A program made the position numbers and the translations under genes. Below the pieces are notes generated by a model, which saw only the letters and a list, made by a program, of their open reading frames with translations, searched no databases and was not told the DNA's origin. Below are positions 16,931 to 23,730 of a DNA stretch of 23,910 nt, piece after piece; positions within the stretch are counted from its first letter, which is position 1; each line of letters begins with the position of its first letter. This DNA comes from Bacilli bacterium (GTDB lineage Bacteria > Bacillota_I > Bacilli_A > RF39 > UBA660), in assembly GCA_900772095.1 (NCBI GenBank), contig CAAGQJ010000050.1, forward strand, positions 1 to 23,910. The letters run 5' to 3'.

Positions 16931-19201
16931 TTACAAGTAGTAACTTTTTACTGCTATTGCATAATTCTTCTTACCTGGATAATTCTTATCCCAATAATCA
17001 TCCTTCTCCATACCAGAGCTTACTTCTTCTGTATGTCTGAGGTCACCATGATAAAGAACCATCTTTTCTTCCCTATAGAGCATTAACTGTACAAGACTCA
17101 TAACTCTATCAAAGTTACCTTGAGGATTCCATAGTACAAGCTCCTTCAATAATGCCCTATTCTTTATCCTATATAGATTAGGTATACTTACTTCATTATT
17201 ATTACCATCTGCATCAGTTTCTATGGAAACAATAGGTTTTCTAAGCCAAGTCTGTATCATCTTGAAAGCTCCATTAATAATAGGTGTTGTAGCTCTGATA
17301 CCAACAGACTTATTACCATAACCAATACTGCTAATCATATTTCTCTGTACAAGGTATTCAGGAGTTTCTGCCAATAAGTGTGTAGCATTGTGAGAACTGA
17401 AATAAGAGAACATACCCATGACATTCTGCTCATACATACATCTACAGTTATAGAAGAGACATAGCTTCCTGCATATCTCATAGAAATCTTCTGCAAAGGT
17501 TGGTCTTCCAGTATATTCAGCTACTATCATATCTGTCCATAAGTCCATTACAAAAATAGAACCTAAAGACATGGTATTAGAGCAGTCTGCATCATAAGGG
17601 TCAGCAGAACAGATGTATCTACCAGCTGGTATCTTACCTTCACCATTCTTCTTAGGCATTTCAAATATCTCAAGAGCACCCTTTACCTTATTATCTTTAG
17701 TAGGAAAGTCTCTGATAGGTAAGTCAGTGGTTGGTTTAAACTTTACTTCTCCTGTCTTATTATCCTGCACTAACTCTCCCACATAAACATCATCAAAGAC
17801 ATTTGGATCATTATCCAGTTGATTTAATCTCTCATTAAGTTCTGTTACAGGGAAGATATTACCATGACTTCTAAGCATAGCTTCCTGTGGTACTACAGGG
17901 TACTGAGATATACGCTTGACTATAGTATTTATATCAGTAGTACCATACTTTACCTTGTATCTATCATAGAGAATCATCAGCAATGCCTTACTTACATCAG
18001 AGTTTCCATTCTTATCTATACAGCTTTCATCATAGTTAAGGTATGCAGGAAAGAAGAAACAACACTTCTTTCGTCCTTGACCTTCCTTATCAAAAACATT
18101 ATCCAAAGGCTCCAGGTTATAACCCTCAGGAGAATAGAACATCTCTGCAAAGGCTGTAAAGTCTGATTGATCATCACCGGCAGTTCCATAGGCAAATATC
18201 TCTCCAAACACCTTACTACCATGCTCTACAGAAGGTCTAATCATATTATACATACTAGTAAGGTTCTTAAAGATACCTGCCTCCTCAATAAGATATAATA
18301 CTCCACGGGAGCCATTCAGCTTATCTTGGTTAACACCAGTAATGATACCTGAAACAGAGTTCTTGCTGCCATACTCTACTTCACTACCTGCTTTTTTGAA
18401 TCCCATTTTCCACTCCATCTCCTGGTCAGAAGACTTTAATCTATGAGAGGCAAACTGAGTATATTTAGCACAATGATCCAGGTTATCCTTGAATACCCTA
18501 AGAATCTGGTTGGTATCCATTAACTTGGTTCTATCTACAGCAGTAACCATACACTGTACTTCTGTCTTGTTATTCTCCGACTCTCCTATGATGCATCTCT
18601 TGGCAAGAAGTCCTCCACCAAAAGATGTTTTGCCTTTACCACGGCTAGCTAATTCTGCAGCATGATGACCATGTGTTCTAGCCTGCAAGAAGTAATGAGA
18701 CATCAAGAACTGCCCATCCCAAAATCTAGGATGAGCCACAGTTCTTATATCTATACCATTCTCATTCTCTACAAGGTGCATAGGACAGAAATTAAGCATC
18801 CAATAGTAATCTCCTGTTACCCACATACCAGTAGCAGGATTACAATATCCATTCCATCCTCTTTCTCTCTGACTATATAACCATTTGCCAAAGTCACTAT
18901 TTGGGTTGGCATTTGGTCTTAACAAGACATATCTTCCCTTATTAGCTTTATAGGCTAAAGCAGATGGTCTAAAATAATCACTATCTTCAAGGATTGGAGG
19001 ATGAGTAATATCAATGATAGCCCTGCCTTCATTATCTCTAGGTAACTCTGATACCAATGGTCTGTCAGGGGATACCATCCATCTTATAAAAGGAACATTG
19101 TTAAGGAAATCCCAGAATTGCTCCTGTACTTCAGCAGGATATTTCTCCAAATGTAAATCCTCTAATGGTGTCTGACATTTATTAAACTTCACATTTTCCA
19201 T
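16931..19201 (-). CDS. terL: Terminase large subunit (ATPase and nuclease)
   Basis: A 756-residue packaging motor protein. The ATPase domain shows a Walker A-type loop ASRGKGKTS (185-193, Lys191-Thr192). A Walker B follows, VLYLIEEAG (301-309), with the catalytic Glu at 306/307, and then a coupling motif AYGTAGD (338-344). The C-terminal RNase H-like nuclease has ICSADPYDAD (Asp534), CMYEQN (Glu591) and NFDRVM (Asp698), a full set of three acidic metal ligands. The large N-terminal region (1-180) contains WxxGDYYWMLNF, common in large terminases of this group. All key residues are intact. It has its own promoter and terminator, so it is a single-gene unit. No portal gene lies next to it, unlike the usual crAss-like order. 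Confidence 0.93.
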   Translation of the reverse strand: MENVKFNKCQTPLEDLHLEKYPAEVQEQFWDFLNNVPFIRWMVSPDRPLVSELPRDNEGRAIIDITHPPILEDSDYFRPSALAYKANKGRYVLLRPNANPNSDFGKWLYSQRERGWNGYCNPATGMWVTGDYYWMLNFCPMHLVENENGIDIRTVAHPRFWDGQFLMSHYFLQARTHGHHAAELASRGKGKTSFGGGLLAKRCIIGESENNKTEVQCMVTAVDRTKLMDTNQILRVFKDNLDHCAKYTQFASHRLKSSDQEMEWKMGFKKAGSEVEYGSKNSVSGIITGVNQDKLNGSRGVLYLIEEAGIFKNLTSMYNMIRPSVEHGSKVFGEIFAYGTAGDDQSDFTAFAEMFYSPEGYNLEPLDNVFDKEGQGRKKCCFFFPAYLNYDESCIDKNGNSDVSKALLMILYDRYKVKYGTTDINTIVKRISQYPVVPQEAMLRSHGNIFPVTELNERLNQLDNDPNVFDDVYVGELVQDNKTGEVKFKPTTDLPIRDFPTKDNKVKGALEIFEMPKKNGEGKIPAGRYICSADPYDADCSNTMSLGSIFVMDLWTDMIVAEYTGRPTFAEDFYEICRKLCLFYNCRCMYEQNVMGMFSYFSSHNATHLLAETPEYLVQRNMISSIGYGNKSVGIRATTPIINGAFKMIQTWLRKPIVSIETDADGNNNEVSIPNLYRIKNRALLKELVLWNPQGNFDRVMSLVQLMLYREEKMVLYHGDLRHTEEVSSGMEKDDYWDKNYPGKKNYAIAVKSYYL

Positions 19202-19222
19202 ATACTTCTACTCTTATTCCTG

Positions 19223-19254
19223 CAAAAGTATATATATAATAAGGTATAGGCAAG
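19223..19254 (-). promoter_or_regulatory. Promoter for terL
   Basis: The minus strand has TACTTTTG (19230-19223) and, 20 bp upstream, CTTG (19254-19251) against the -33 consensus TTTG. CAGG follows the -7 box. It lies between the terminator of the small-gene operon and the terL start at 19201. Confidence 0.65.
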
Positions 19255-19275
19255 AACCTAACATTCTTCCTAAGA

Positions 19276-19314
19276 TAAAATAAAAATAGCCCAAGCCTAA
19301 AAAGACTTGAGCTA
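19276..19314 (-). terminator. Intrinsic terminator of the small-gene operon
   Basis: In minus-strand RNA UAGCUCAAGUC (19314-19304) and GGCUUGGGCUA (19297-19287) pair over 11 bp with two G-U pairs and a 6-nt loop, followed by UUUUUAUUUUAUC. On the plus strand the two G-U pairs would be mismatches, so it acts on leftward transcripts. Confidence 0.88.
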
Positions 19315-19357
19315 CTCTCCACAACTAACTTCTACTCAACAAACAACTTATAACTAA

Positions 19358-19771
19358 CTAAACAATCAACATTTTCTTTCCTGGAACAATGAGTGATTCT
19401 TCTTTTTCGTATCCCTCAAAGACATATCTTATATCATTGTCAGCAATATAAAGATAATCATGAGGATTACCTTTCTCATCATCTATAGTCTCAAAAGGGA
19501 AGTTATAGGTAAGGATTGGATTGTTGTCCAAATCATTCTGCACAGAGTTCTTATTGTACTTCTTCACAGCAAAGTGGTCTGGAATAATCATCACCATATC
19601 TCCAACCTTTATATCTCTTACACTTGGACCTATGGCTACTACCTTCTGCCAAAGTTTCAAGTCTCCCTTCTTGGCAACAATAACTCCTCCTTGAATCATG
19701 TCTTTCTCAAAAGTATCACCTGTAACCAACAAGTGATAGCATGTAGGCTTAATCTCCGTTATATGTAACAT
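19358..19771 (-). CDS. GroES-like co-chaperonin candidate
   Basis: A 137-residue protein with the pattern of the GroES/Cpn10 barrel. CYHLLVTGDTFEKDMIQGGV corresponds to the family's R-(V/I)-L-V ... G-(I/V)-(I/V/L) strand-loop region, where the mobile loop would lie (about 17-26, here short). VVAIGPSVRDIKVGDMVMII corresponds to the canonical V-x-A-(V/I)-G-x-G ... (V/I)-K-x-G-D-x-V core. ITEIKPT at the start and KEESLIVPGKKMLIV at the end complete the barrel. T4 gp31 is the known case of a phage co-chaperonin needed for capsid folding; a similar role here is inference. The gene overlaps the 96-aa gene by 23 nt and is the last gene before the operon terminator, one unit upstream of terL and the capsid gene. 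Confidence 0.65.
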   Translation of the reverse strand: MLHITEIKPTCYHLLVTGDTFEKDMIQGGVIVAKKGDLKLWQKVVAIGPSVRDIKVGDMVMIIPDHFAVKKYNKNSVQNDLDNNPILTYNFPFETIDDEKGNPHDYLYIADNDIRYVFEGYEKEESLIVPGKKMLIV

Positions 19772-20039
19772 CTTTATCTTGTTTTATTTGATTTTTAATT
19801 TCTTGCATTTTCTTCATTCTCTTATATCTGTCGAGAGTTACATGAAGCTTACCTATGGAAGGAATGTTCACATTAGGCTGAAGCTTCAGAAACTCTTCAT
19901 CAGTAAGGTCTTCCTTCAGAGGCAATGAAGTAATATGTTCTCTGATGGATTTCCAATAAGCTCTATAGGTTCTATCTACCAGCCTTACAGGAAGACCTAG
20001 CTTATCAGCTACCTTGGATATAATCTCATCATAGGTCAT
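19749..20039 (-). CDS. HU/IHF-like small DNA-binding protein candidate
   Basis: A 96-residue basic protein. The opening MTYDEIISKVADKLGLPVRL has the HU family pattern of two short helices (K/DE(L/I)I..VA..). A longer helix around Trp29 and NIPSIGKLHVTLDRYKRMKK (58-77) follow, the latter matching the family's hydrophobic-P-x-hydrophobic-G-x-(F/L) strand. It ends in a basic helix instead of the long DNA-embracing arms, so DNA bending is not certain. It overlaps the 143-aa gene by 4 nt (ATGA) and the 137-aa gene by 23 nt. Position next to terL would also suit a terminase small-subunit partner. Confidence 0.6.
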   Translation of the reverse strand: MTYDEIISKVADKLGLPVRLVDRTYRAYWKSIREHITSLPLKEDLTDEEFLKLQPNVNIPSIGKLHVTLDRYKRMKKMQEIKNQIKQDKDVTYNGD

Positions 20040-20467
20040 GCTTTCTTCTTATTATCCTTGAACAGTATCAACAGTTGAAAGCATCCATTATCATCCTTTC
20101 TGATATTAGGAATCAAGCGAGAGTTTATCTTATCATTAATGATAACCTTGTTCTTTCTGAGATTACTCATCACTACATAGAAGTGCTGCTTGGTGATTTC
20201 ACACTCATCAATCACTTTCTTCTTTGTAGATTCACTCATGACCATTTCATCAAGAATACTAGGGTCATCAATGCTCTTGGAAAGTTCCCATCTCTGTTTG
20301 AGAAAACTTGCAGTTACATCCAACTCCCTAGGAGTAAGACTGATAAATGACTTTAGGAAAGTACACCACCATCTGAAGAAATCAATACCAACAGATATAG
20401 GAACTGTCACTATATTGTTTGGCTTTGGAAGTGTAGGCTGTACCTTAGTGTTGACACTATTCTCCAT
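20036..20467 (-). CDS. Winged-helix-like protein; terminase small subunit or regulator candidate
   Basis: A 143-residue protein. After a polar N-terminus (to about 25) comes FFRWWCTFLKSFISLTPREL, starting a helical domain. KKVIDECEITKQHFYVVMSN (about 89-108) looks like a helix-turn-helix, and KNKVIINDKINSRLIPNIRK looks like a beta-hairpin wing. LTPRELDVTASFL is typical of phage and replication-initiator winged helices. The gene sits two genes upstream of terL with an intervening HU-like gene, so it could recognise the packaging site (TerS). A transcription regulator of the late units is the main alternative. It starts 1 nt after the 103-aa stop and overlaps the next gene by 4 nt. Confidence 0.6.
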   Translation of the reverse strand: MENSVNTKVQPTLPKPNNIVTVPISVGIDFFRWWCTFLKSFISLTPRELDVTASFLKQRWELSKSIDDPSILDEMVMSESTKKKVIDECEITKQHFYVVMSNLRKNKVIINDKINSRLIPNIRKDDNGCFQLLILFKDNKKKA

Positions 20468-20468
20468 A

Positions 20469-20780
20469 TTAATCCTCCTTCTTATGTTCTTCTATATCCT
20501 GAGGAATAGTCATTGCCTGCTCAATTTCACTGGAACAGTTTACTACAAAGTCACTAGAGAACTGATTGCTGAATTCCAATACCTTGAAGAGATAGTCAAG
20601 TCTCTTATTCATGGCAAAGGTTTCCAACTCTCTATTTCTGGCAACAAGCTGTTTATTCTGCTGCCATAGCTGATTACAAGCATCATTAAGCTGCTCATAA
20701 GTAAGCTTCTGTTGCTTTGTTTCTGACTTGCCTGCACTGGCATTCATATTAATCTGTTTTGCTTTATTCTGCTCTTCCAT
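20469..20780 (-). CDS. Small coiled-coil protein, function unknown
   Basis: A 103-residue hydrophilic protein. The N-terminus (1-25) is disordered. Residues about 26-58 form a predicted coiled coil (YEQLNDACNQLWQQNKQLVA). RLDYLFKVLEFSNQFSSDFV follows, then an acidic tail with IEQAMTIPQDIEEHKKED. I recall close relatives with RLDYLFKV(V/L) and a 'MTIP' tail in other Bacteroidales phages, always unassigned. It overlaps the 149-aa zinc ribbon gene by 17 nt and precedes the winged-helix gene by 1 nt. Confidence 0.6.
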   Translation of the reverse strand: MEEQNKAKQINMNASAGKSETKQQKLTYEQLNDACNQLWQQNKQLVARNRELETFAMNKRLDYLFKVLEFSNQFSSDFVVNCSSEIEQAMTIPQDIEEHKKED

Positions 20781-21213
20781 AACTTTTGTTTTTACTTCTG
20801 TTTATTAATTCAACCTTTAAATCATCTAACCTATTCTCCTGATACAGCTTTGCAAACAACAGTATAACTGAGTCTGACTTACTGAGCCAATTAGGGAAAG
20901 TAGGATACATTGCTGTGCAAATCTCTCTCCAATTGGAATCATTGAATACCTTTGCTTTCAGTTTTTCTGGAGACAACTGAAAGATTGGAGACATCCTTAC
21001 ATCATTCGTCTTTTCTACATACTTATGACCATACCTGTTCATATAAAGTTTTTCCCACTCAAAGAAGTCTGCTATCTTGAAGTCTGTACAACCACATTGT
21101 GAACAGCAATCCATACCAATGGATTCTTCATACTTTATCCCTAATGAGTAGCACTTAGTGCAATAATTCACAGGTTCAGAGTCATAGTCATTTAATTTAC
21201 TTTGTTTAGACAT
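20764..21213 (-). CDS. Zinc-ribbon protein conserved near terL
   Basis: A 149-residue protein with two CxxC knuckles: CTKC (about 18-21) and CSQC followed by GC (about 37-42), the spacing of a zinc ribbon. A conserved-looking body follows: EWEKLYMNRYGHKYVEKTND, then DVRMSPIFQLSPEKLKAKVF, and a helical end SDSVILLFAKLYQENRLDDL. I recall this family upstream of terL in crAss-like phages. The function is not established. Zinc ribbons bind nucleic acid or proteins, so a role in late transcription or packaging is possible. It is in the seven-gene operon and overlaps the 103-aa gene by 17 nt. Confidence 0.65.
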   Translation of the reverse strand: MSKQSKLNDYDSEPVNYCTKCYSLGIKYEESIGMDCCSQCGCTDFKIADFFEWEKLYMNRYGHKYVEKTNDVRMSPIFQLSPEKLKAKVFNDSNWREICTAMYPTFPNWLSKSDSVILLFAKLYQENRLDDLKVELINRSKNKSYGRAE

Positions 21214-21240
21214 AGCTTATAGGATTAAAGAGTTTACACC

Positions 21241-21429
21241 TTATTTATAATATAGGAGAATATAATCCTCACCATTCTTCATAATCTGAACAATATCATC
21301 CTTCAGGATAGGACTGTCAGGAAAATCACTATTAAGCTTATTTACTATTGCAAGTATATTACTTAATGAATTTGCTTGAATATAGCTCAGTTCTGTTTTC
21401 TGTGCTTGTGATATTTCTTTCTTCCACAT
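21241..21429 (-). CDS. Hypothetical 62-aa protein
   Basis: A small protein with a helix (QAQKTELSYIQANSLSNILA) followed by a likely beta-hairpin (DDIVQIMKNGEDYILLYYK). The start at 21429 is supported by an excellent Shine-Dalgarno AAAAGGAGG at 21436-21444, which overlaps the last codons of the upstream 74-aa gene and couples the two. No family recognised. Confidence 0.55.
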   Translation of the reverse strand: MWKKEISQAQKTELSYIQANSLSNILAIVNKLNSDFPDSPILKDDIVQIMKNGEDYILLYYK

Positions 21430-21432
21430 AGC

Positions 21433-21657
21433 TTACCTCCTTTTAGATGATGTTGCTTTTGTTCTTGCTACATTCTGCATAGCACTTGCTCTCTTGGTAA
21501 GGTCTGCAGCCTTGGACTTTGCTACCTTGATAGCTCTGTTCATTCTGGCTTTATCTCCCATTATCTCCTGGTAGCTAGCCATTGTCTGAGCATCACTCTC
21601 AGCTTGCCACCTTAATTCATCTCTTTTTTGAGATGCCATACTAATTTTAGAAGCCAT
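21433..21657 (-). CDS. Small highly basic helical protein
   Basis: A 74-residue, strongly basic protein, rich in Lys, Arg, Ala and Met, entirely helical in appearance: MASKISMASQKRDELRWQAE, then KVAKSKAADLTKRASAMQNV, ending ATSSKRR. I recall similar short proteins (MASK...RDELRW) in other Bacteroidales phages, unassigned. It is the first gene of the leftward operon, about 125 nt after the promoter at 21783-21814. The repeated basic, Ala-rich helices suggest nucleic-acid binding, possibly histone-like, but this is inference from composition. Confidence 0.6.
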   Translation of the reverse strand: MASKISMASQKRDELRWQAESDAQTMASYQEIMGDKARMNRAIKVAKSKAADLTKRASAMQNVARTKATSSKRR

Positions 21658-21782
21658 AGTCTTGATATTTTAAAAGTTTATTTATTTACATTTTAACTTA
21701 AAGCTTTACTTTAACCACTTTCTGTATACTATTTATTTCCATGTACTTTAATGTTGGTTTGTAAGCTTATTATTTTATGATG

Positions 21783-21814
21783 CAAATATACGCTTTTATT
21801 CTTAAATCACCATA
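21783..21814 (-). promoter_or_regulatory. Promoter of the seven-gene leftward operon
   Basis: The minus strand has TATATTTG (21790-21783) and, 20 bp upstream, TATG (21814-21811), one mismatch from the -33 consensus TTTG. It is about 125 bp upstream of the 74-aa start. Confidence 0.6.
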
Positions 21815-21908
21815 GGATTTTCCTTAAATCTTTCTTTTACCCTTCATTTTTAAACTTTATTAATAGAAAATAGTCCTAAGAGTACTCCTGAATCTTATTT
21901 TTAATTTG

Positions 21909-21916
21909 TACCTTTG
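21909..21916 (+). promoter_or_regulatory. Rightward Bacteroidetes -7 box
   Basis: TACCTTTG followed by CATT fits the -7 consensus exactly, but there is no TTTG 19-20 bp upstream, so it may need an activator. The predicted transcript would have a leader of about 190 nt before the 55-aa gene. Confidence 0.45.
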
Positions 21917-22007
21917 CATTACTTCTTTCAAAGAAGAATGTCAGTTAGTTATCATAGGTAACTTCAATTGGTATCTGGGTAGTAAATTCAGGTTATTATT
22001 GCCTTAG

Positions 22008-22017
22008 TTGCAGCCCA
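22008..22017 (+). repeat. Outlying copy of the TTGCAGCCCA repeat
   Basis: A direct-orientation copy of the 10-mer clustered at 22391-22462. Together with the inverted copy at 22453-22462 it frames the 55-aa gene as an inverted pair 435 bp apart. Confidence 0.6.
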
Positions 22018-22105
22018 GTCTAGTGATCATTAACATATTGAACATAGTAAGTAGAATGTAAATCATTGGCTTATAAAGGTTTGCATAAAGAGGTATATAT
22101 TATAT

Positions 22106-22130
22106 CCCATAGTATGACTGATACTATGGG
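22106..22130 (+). promoter_or_regulatory. Perfect inverted repeat covering the start codon of the 55-aa gene
   Basis: CCCATAGTAT (22106-22115) and ATACTATGGG (22121-22130) are perfect 10-bp arms with loop GACTG. The ATG at 22114-22116 lies in the stem and loop edge, and a second in-frame ATG (22126) lies in the 3' arm. It could block ribosome access as RNA or be a protein operator as DNA. Confidence 0.7.
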
Positions 22131-22281
22131 TCGTATGCACTCAGACGCTCAGTTCGCAGGTTCTTCTTCTGTTCCTGCTCACGTAGAGATGATGGGCTTC
22201 CTCGGTATGGGTAACAACCCTATGGTAGGTGCTACTGTTGCTATTGCCGTAGCTATCGACCTCGCTATCAACAAGAAGTAA
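22114..22281 (+). CDS. Tiny Met/Gly-rich protein with hydrophobic C-terminal helix, unknown function
   Basis: A 55-residue frame from ATG at 22114. Starts at 22126 or 22135 are possible, and the TTG at 22066 is unlikely. It begins MTDTMGRMHSDAQFAGSSSV, continues with a Met/Gly-rich part (MMGFLGMGNNPM) and ends in an Ala/Val/Ile-rich helix (about 37-52, GATVAIAVAIDLAINKK). The helix carries one Asp and ends in two Lys, so it could insert in or lie on a membrane. By my count 74 of 148 bases from 22131 to 22278 are G or C (50%), clearly above the surrounding AT-rich sequence, with many C-ending codons (TTC, AAC, ATC, GAC), as in highly expressed Bacteroides genes. A perfect hairpin covers the start, and a strong terminator lies 34 nt after the stop. 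No family recognised. Confidence 0.6.
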   Translation: MTDTMGRMHSDAQFAGSSSVPAHVEMMGFLGMGNNPMVGATVAIAVAIDLAINKK

Positions 22282-22314
22282 TTTCTTTGAGATACAAATA
22301 AATAAGTATAAATT

Positions 22315-22347
22315 ATCCCTACAACTGTATGGTTGTAGGGATTTTTT
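22315..22347 (+). terminator. Strong intrinsic terminator of the 55-aa gene
   Basis: ATCCCTACAAC (22315-22325) and GTTGTAGGGAT (22332-22342) form a perfect 11-bp stem with a 6-nt loop, followed by a run of six T. It insulates the integrase from the upstream gene. Confidence 0.92.
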
Positions 22348-22390
22348 GTATCCTAAAGCATAATTCCTCTATATAAAGGTTACTAGAATA

Positions 22391-22462
22391 TTGCAGCCTA
22401 TTACACAAAAAAAATGCAGCCCATTTGCAGCCCAAAAGCTAAAAACACAAAATGGGCTGCAA
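22391..22462. repeat. Cluster of TGCAGCC repeats in front of the integrase gene
   Basis: Copies are TTGCAGCC (22391-22398, +), TGCAGCCCA (22415-22423, +), TTGCAGCCCA (22425-22434, +) and the inverted TGGGCTGCAA (22453-22462). The third and fourth, and also ATGCAGCCCATTT with AAATGGGCTGCA, form inverted pairs. Such arrays next to an integrase usually are arm-type integrase sites or excisionase/repressor sites, so this may be part of attP. That is inference. Confidence 0.6.
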
Positions 22463-22514
22463 TTTCATCTAAGTCATTGATTTACTAAACTTACTTTAAA
22501 TTTAAAGCAAGCAA

Positions 22515-23729
22515 ATGGAAAATCATTGCACTATGGTTTACTTCTCCCTTAGAGAAAGTAAGAAAAACAAGAAGGGACTCTCCCCCATTGAAGTCTCAAT
22601 CTCCTATAATGGAGAGCGTATTTATTTCAGTACAGGTAAGTTTGCTAAGCCTTCTGAATGGAATAAACAGAAGCAATTAGTAAAAGGTAATACTCCAGAA
22701 GCTCAGTTAATCAATACTTTCCTCATAGAGTTCAGAAACAAAATCTATGAGAAGGAAGTTGAGCTTATGAAGAGAGGCTACATGATAACTGTACACATCT
22801 TAAAGGATGCTATATTAAATAAGGTGGAAAGTCTAAAAGACAAGACTCTTATGCAAGTAATTTCTGAGCATAATGAAGAGAAGAAGAAACTTATAGGAAT
22901 CAGTGTTGCTTCTGATACTTTCTATTGCTTTGACTATAGCAGAAGATTACTATTGGAATTTATGGAAAAAGAGTATAAAAGAAATGATGTTCTTCTTACT
23001 GAAGTAAACATAGGTTTCATACAATCATTCCATACATTTCTCTTATCAGATAAAGGTATGTCTCAGAATACTTGTGCTAAGCATCTAAAGTACTTGAAAG
23101 CTATCATAAACAAAGCTGTTTTAAACAACTATGTTAAATATAACATGATAGCTAACTATAAGGTAGAAAGAGAACCAGTAGATATAGATTTTCTCAATGA
23201 AGAGGAACTAAGGAAAATCATAAACTTTGATACTCCTATTCCTAGATTTGAGAAGGCTAGAGATTTCTTTCTCTTTGGTTGTTTCACAGGTCTCTCTTAT
23301 ATAGACATCAAGACTCTTAAACCTGAACACTTTGAGAAAGATGATCAAGGTAGAATCTGGATAAAGAAGAAAAGAGTGAAGACTGGTATTCTATCTAGGA
23401 TTCCTCTACTACCTATGGCTAAGATGATACTTGAAAAGTATAAAGGTGGAGATAAGTTAATACCTATACAAGATGCAGCAGACATTAATAAATATCTAAA
23501 AGATATTGCTATACTCTGTAACATAGATAAACACATTACCTTCCATACATCAAGACATACATTTGCTAGTACTGTAACTTTAGCAAACAATATATCATTG
23601 GAAGTAGTATCTAAAATGCTAGGTCATACTAACACCAGGATGACTACTCATTATGCTAAGTTATTAGATAAGTGTATAGGCGAACAGATGGATGCCATCA
23701 ATAACATCTATACAGATGATGAAGATTAA
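22515..23729 (+). CDS. Tyrosine recombinase (integrase), Bacteroides IntDOT-like type
   Basis: A 404-residue site-specific recombinase. Residues 1-100 match the N-terminal arm-binding domain of Bacteroidetes integrases (YNGERIYFSTGKFAKPSEWN, 31-50). Residues about 110-215 are the SAM-like core-binding domain (KHLKYLKAIINKAVLNNYVK). The catalytic domain runs from about 225. FLFGCFTGLSYIDIKTLKPE (252-271) is box I, but the usual catalytic Arg after TGL is Ser261. Then come Lys candidates around 284-290 (KKKRVKTG), His344-x-x-Arg347 in FHTSRHTFAS, His371 in LGHTNTRMTTHY, and the nucleophile Tyr380. IntDOT of the Bacteroides transposon CTnDOT is known to lack the same Arg. The frame is intact and full length. 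M7 (22533) is an alternative start. It is transcribed away from the structural genes behind the TGCAGCC repeats. Confidence 0.92.
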   Translation: MENHCTMVYFSLRESKKNKKGLSPIEVSISYNGERIYFSTGKFAKPSEWNKQKQLVKGNTPEAQLINTFLIEFRNKIYEKEVELMKRGYMITVHILKDAILNKVESLKDKTLMQVISEHNEEKKKLIGISVASDTFYCFDYSRRLLLEFMEKEYKRNDVLLTEVNIGFIQSFHTFLLSDKGMSQNTCAKHLKYLKAIINKAVLNNYVKYNMIANYKVEREPVDIDFLNEEELRKIINFDTPIPRFEKARDFFLFGCFTGLSYIDIKTLKPEHFEKDDQGRIWIKKKRVKTGILSRIPLLPMAKMILEKYKGGDKLIPIQDAADINKYLKDIAILCNIDKHITFHTSRHTFASTVTLANNISLEVVSKMLGHTNTRMTTHYAKLLDKCIGEQMDAINNIYTDDED

Positions 23730-23730
23730 A

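Larger units (their letters stand above)
21658..22113. other. 456-bp divergent intergenic control region
   Basis: No coding sequence is supported here; a TTG-started extension of the 55-aa frame back to 22066 looks non-coding in base use. The stretch is very AT-rich and holds a leftward promoter (21783-21814), a rightward -7 box (21909-21916), a small inverted repeat CTTCTTT/AAAGAAG (21922-21936) and one TTGCAGCCCA repeat (22008-22017). It is the switch point between leftward structural transcription and rightward integrase-side transcription. Confidence 0.7.

Noticed and set aside
20190..20669. 159-aa plus-strand frame with hydrophobic stretches
   Set aside because: It runs across two translationally coupled minus-strand genes and their junction, so it is a shadow frame.
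22066..22113. TTG start giving a 71-aa version of the tiny protein
   Set aside because: The first 16 codons are AT-rich and unlike the GC-rich, C-ending codons after the ATG at 22114. The inverted repeat also centres on the ATG.
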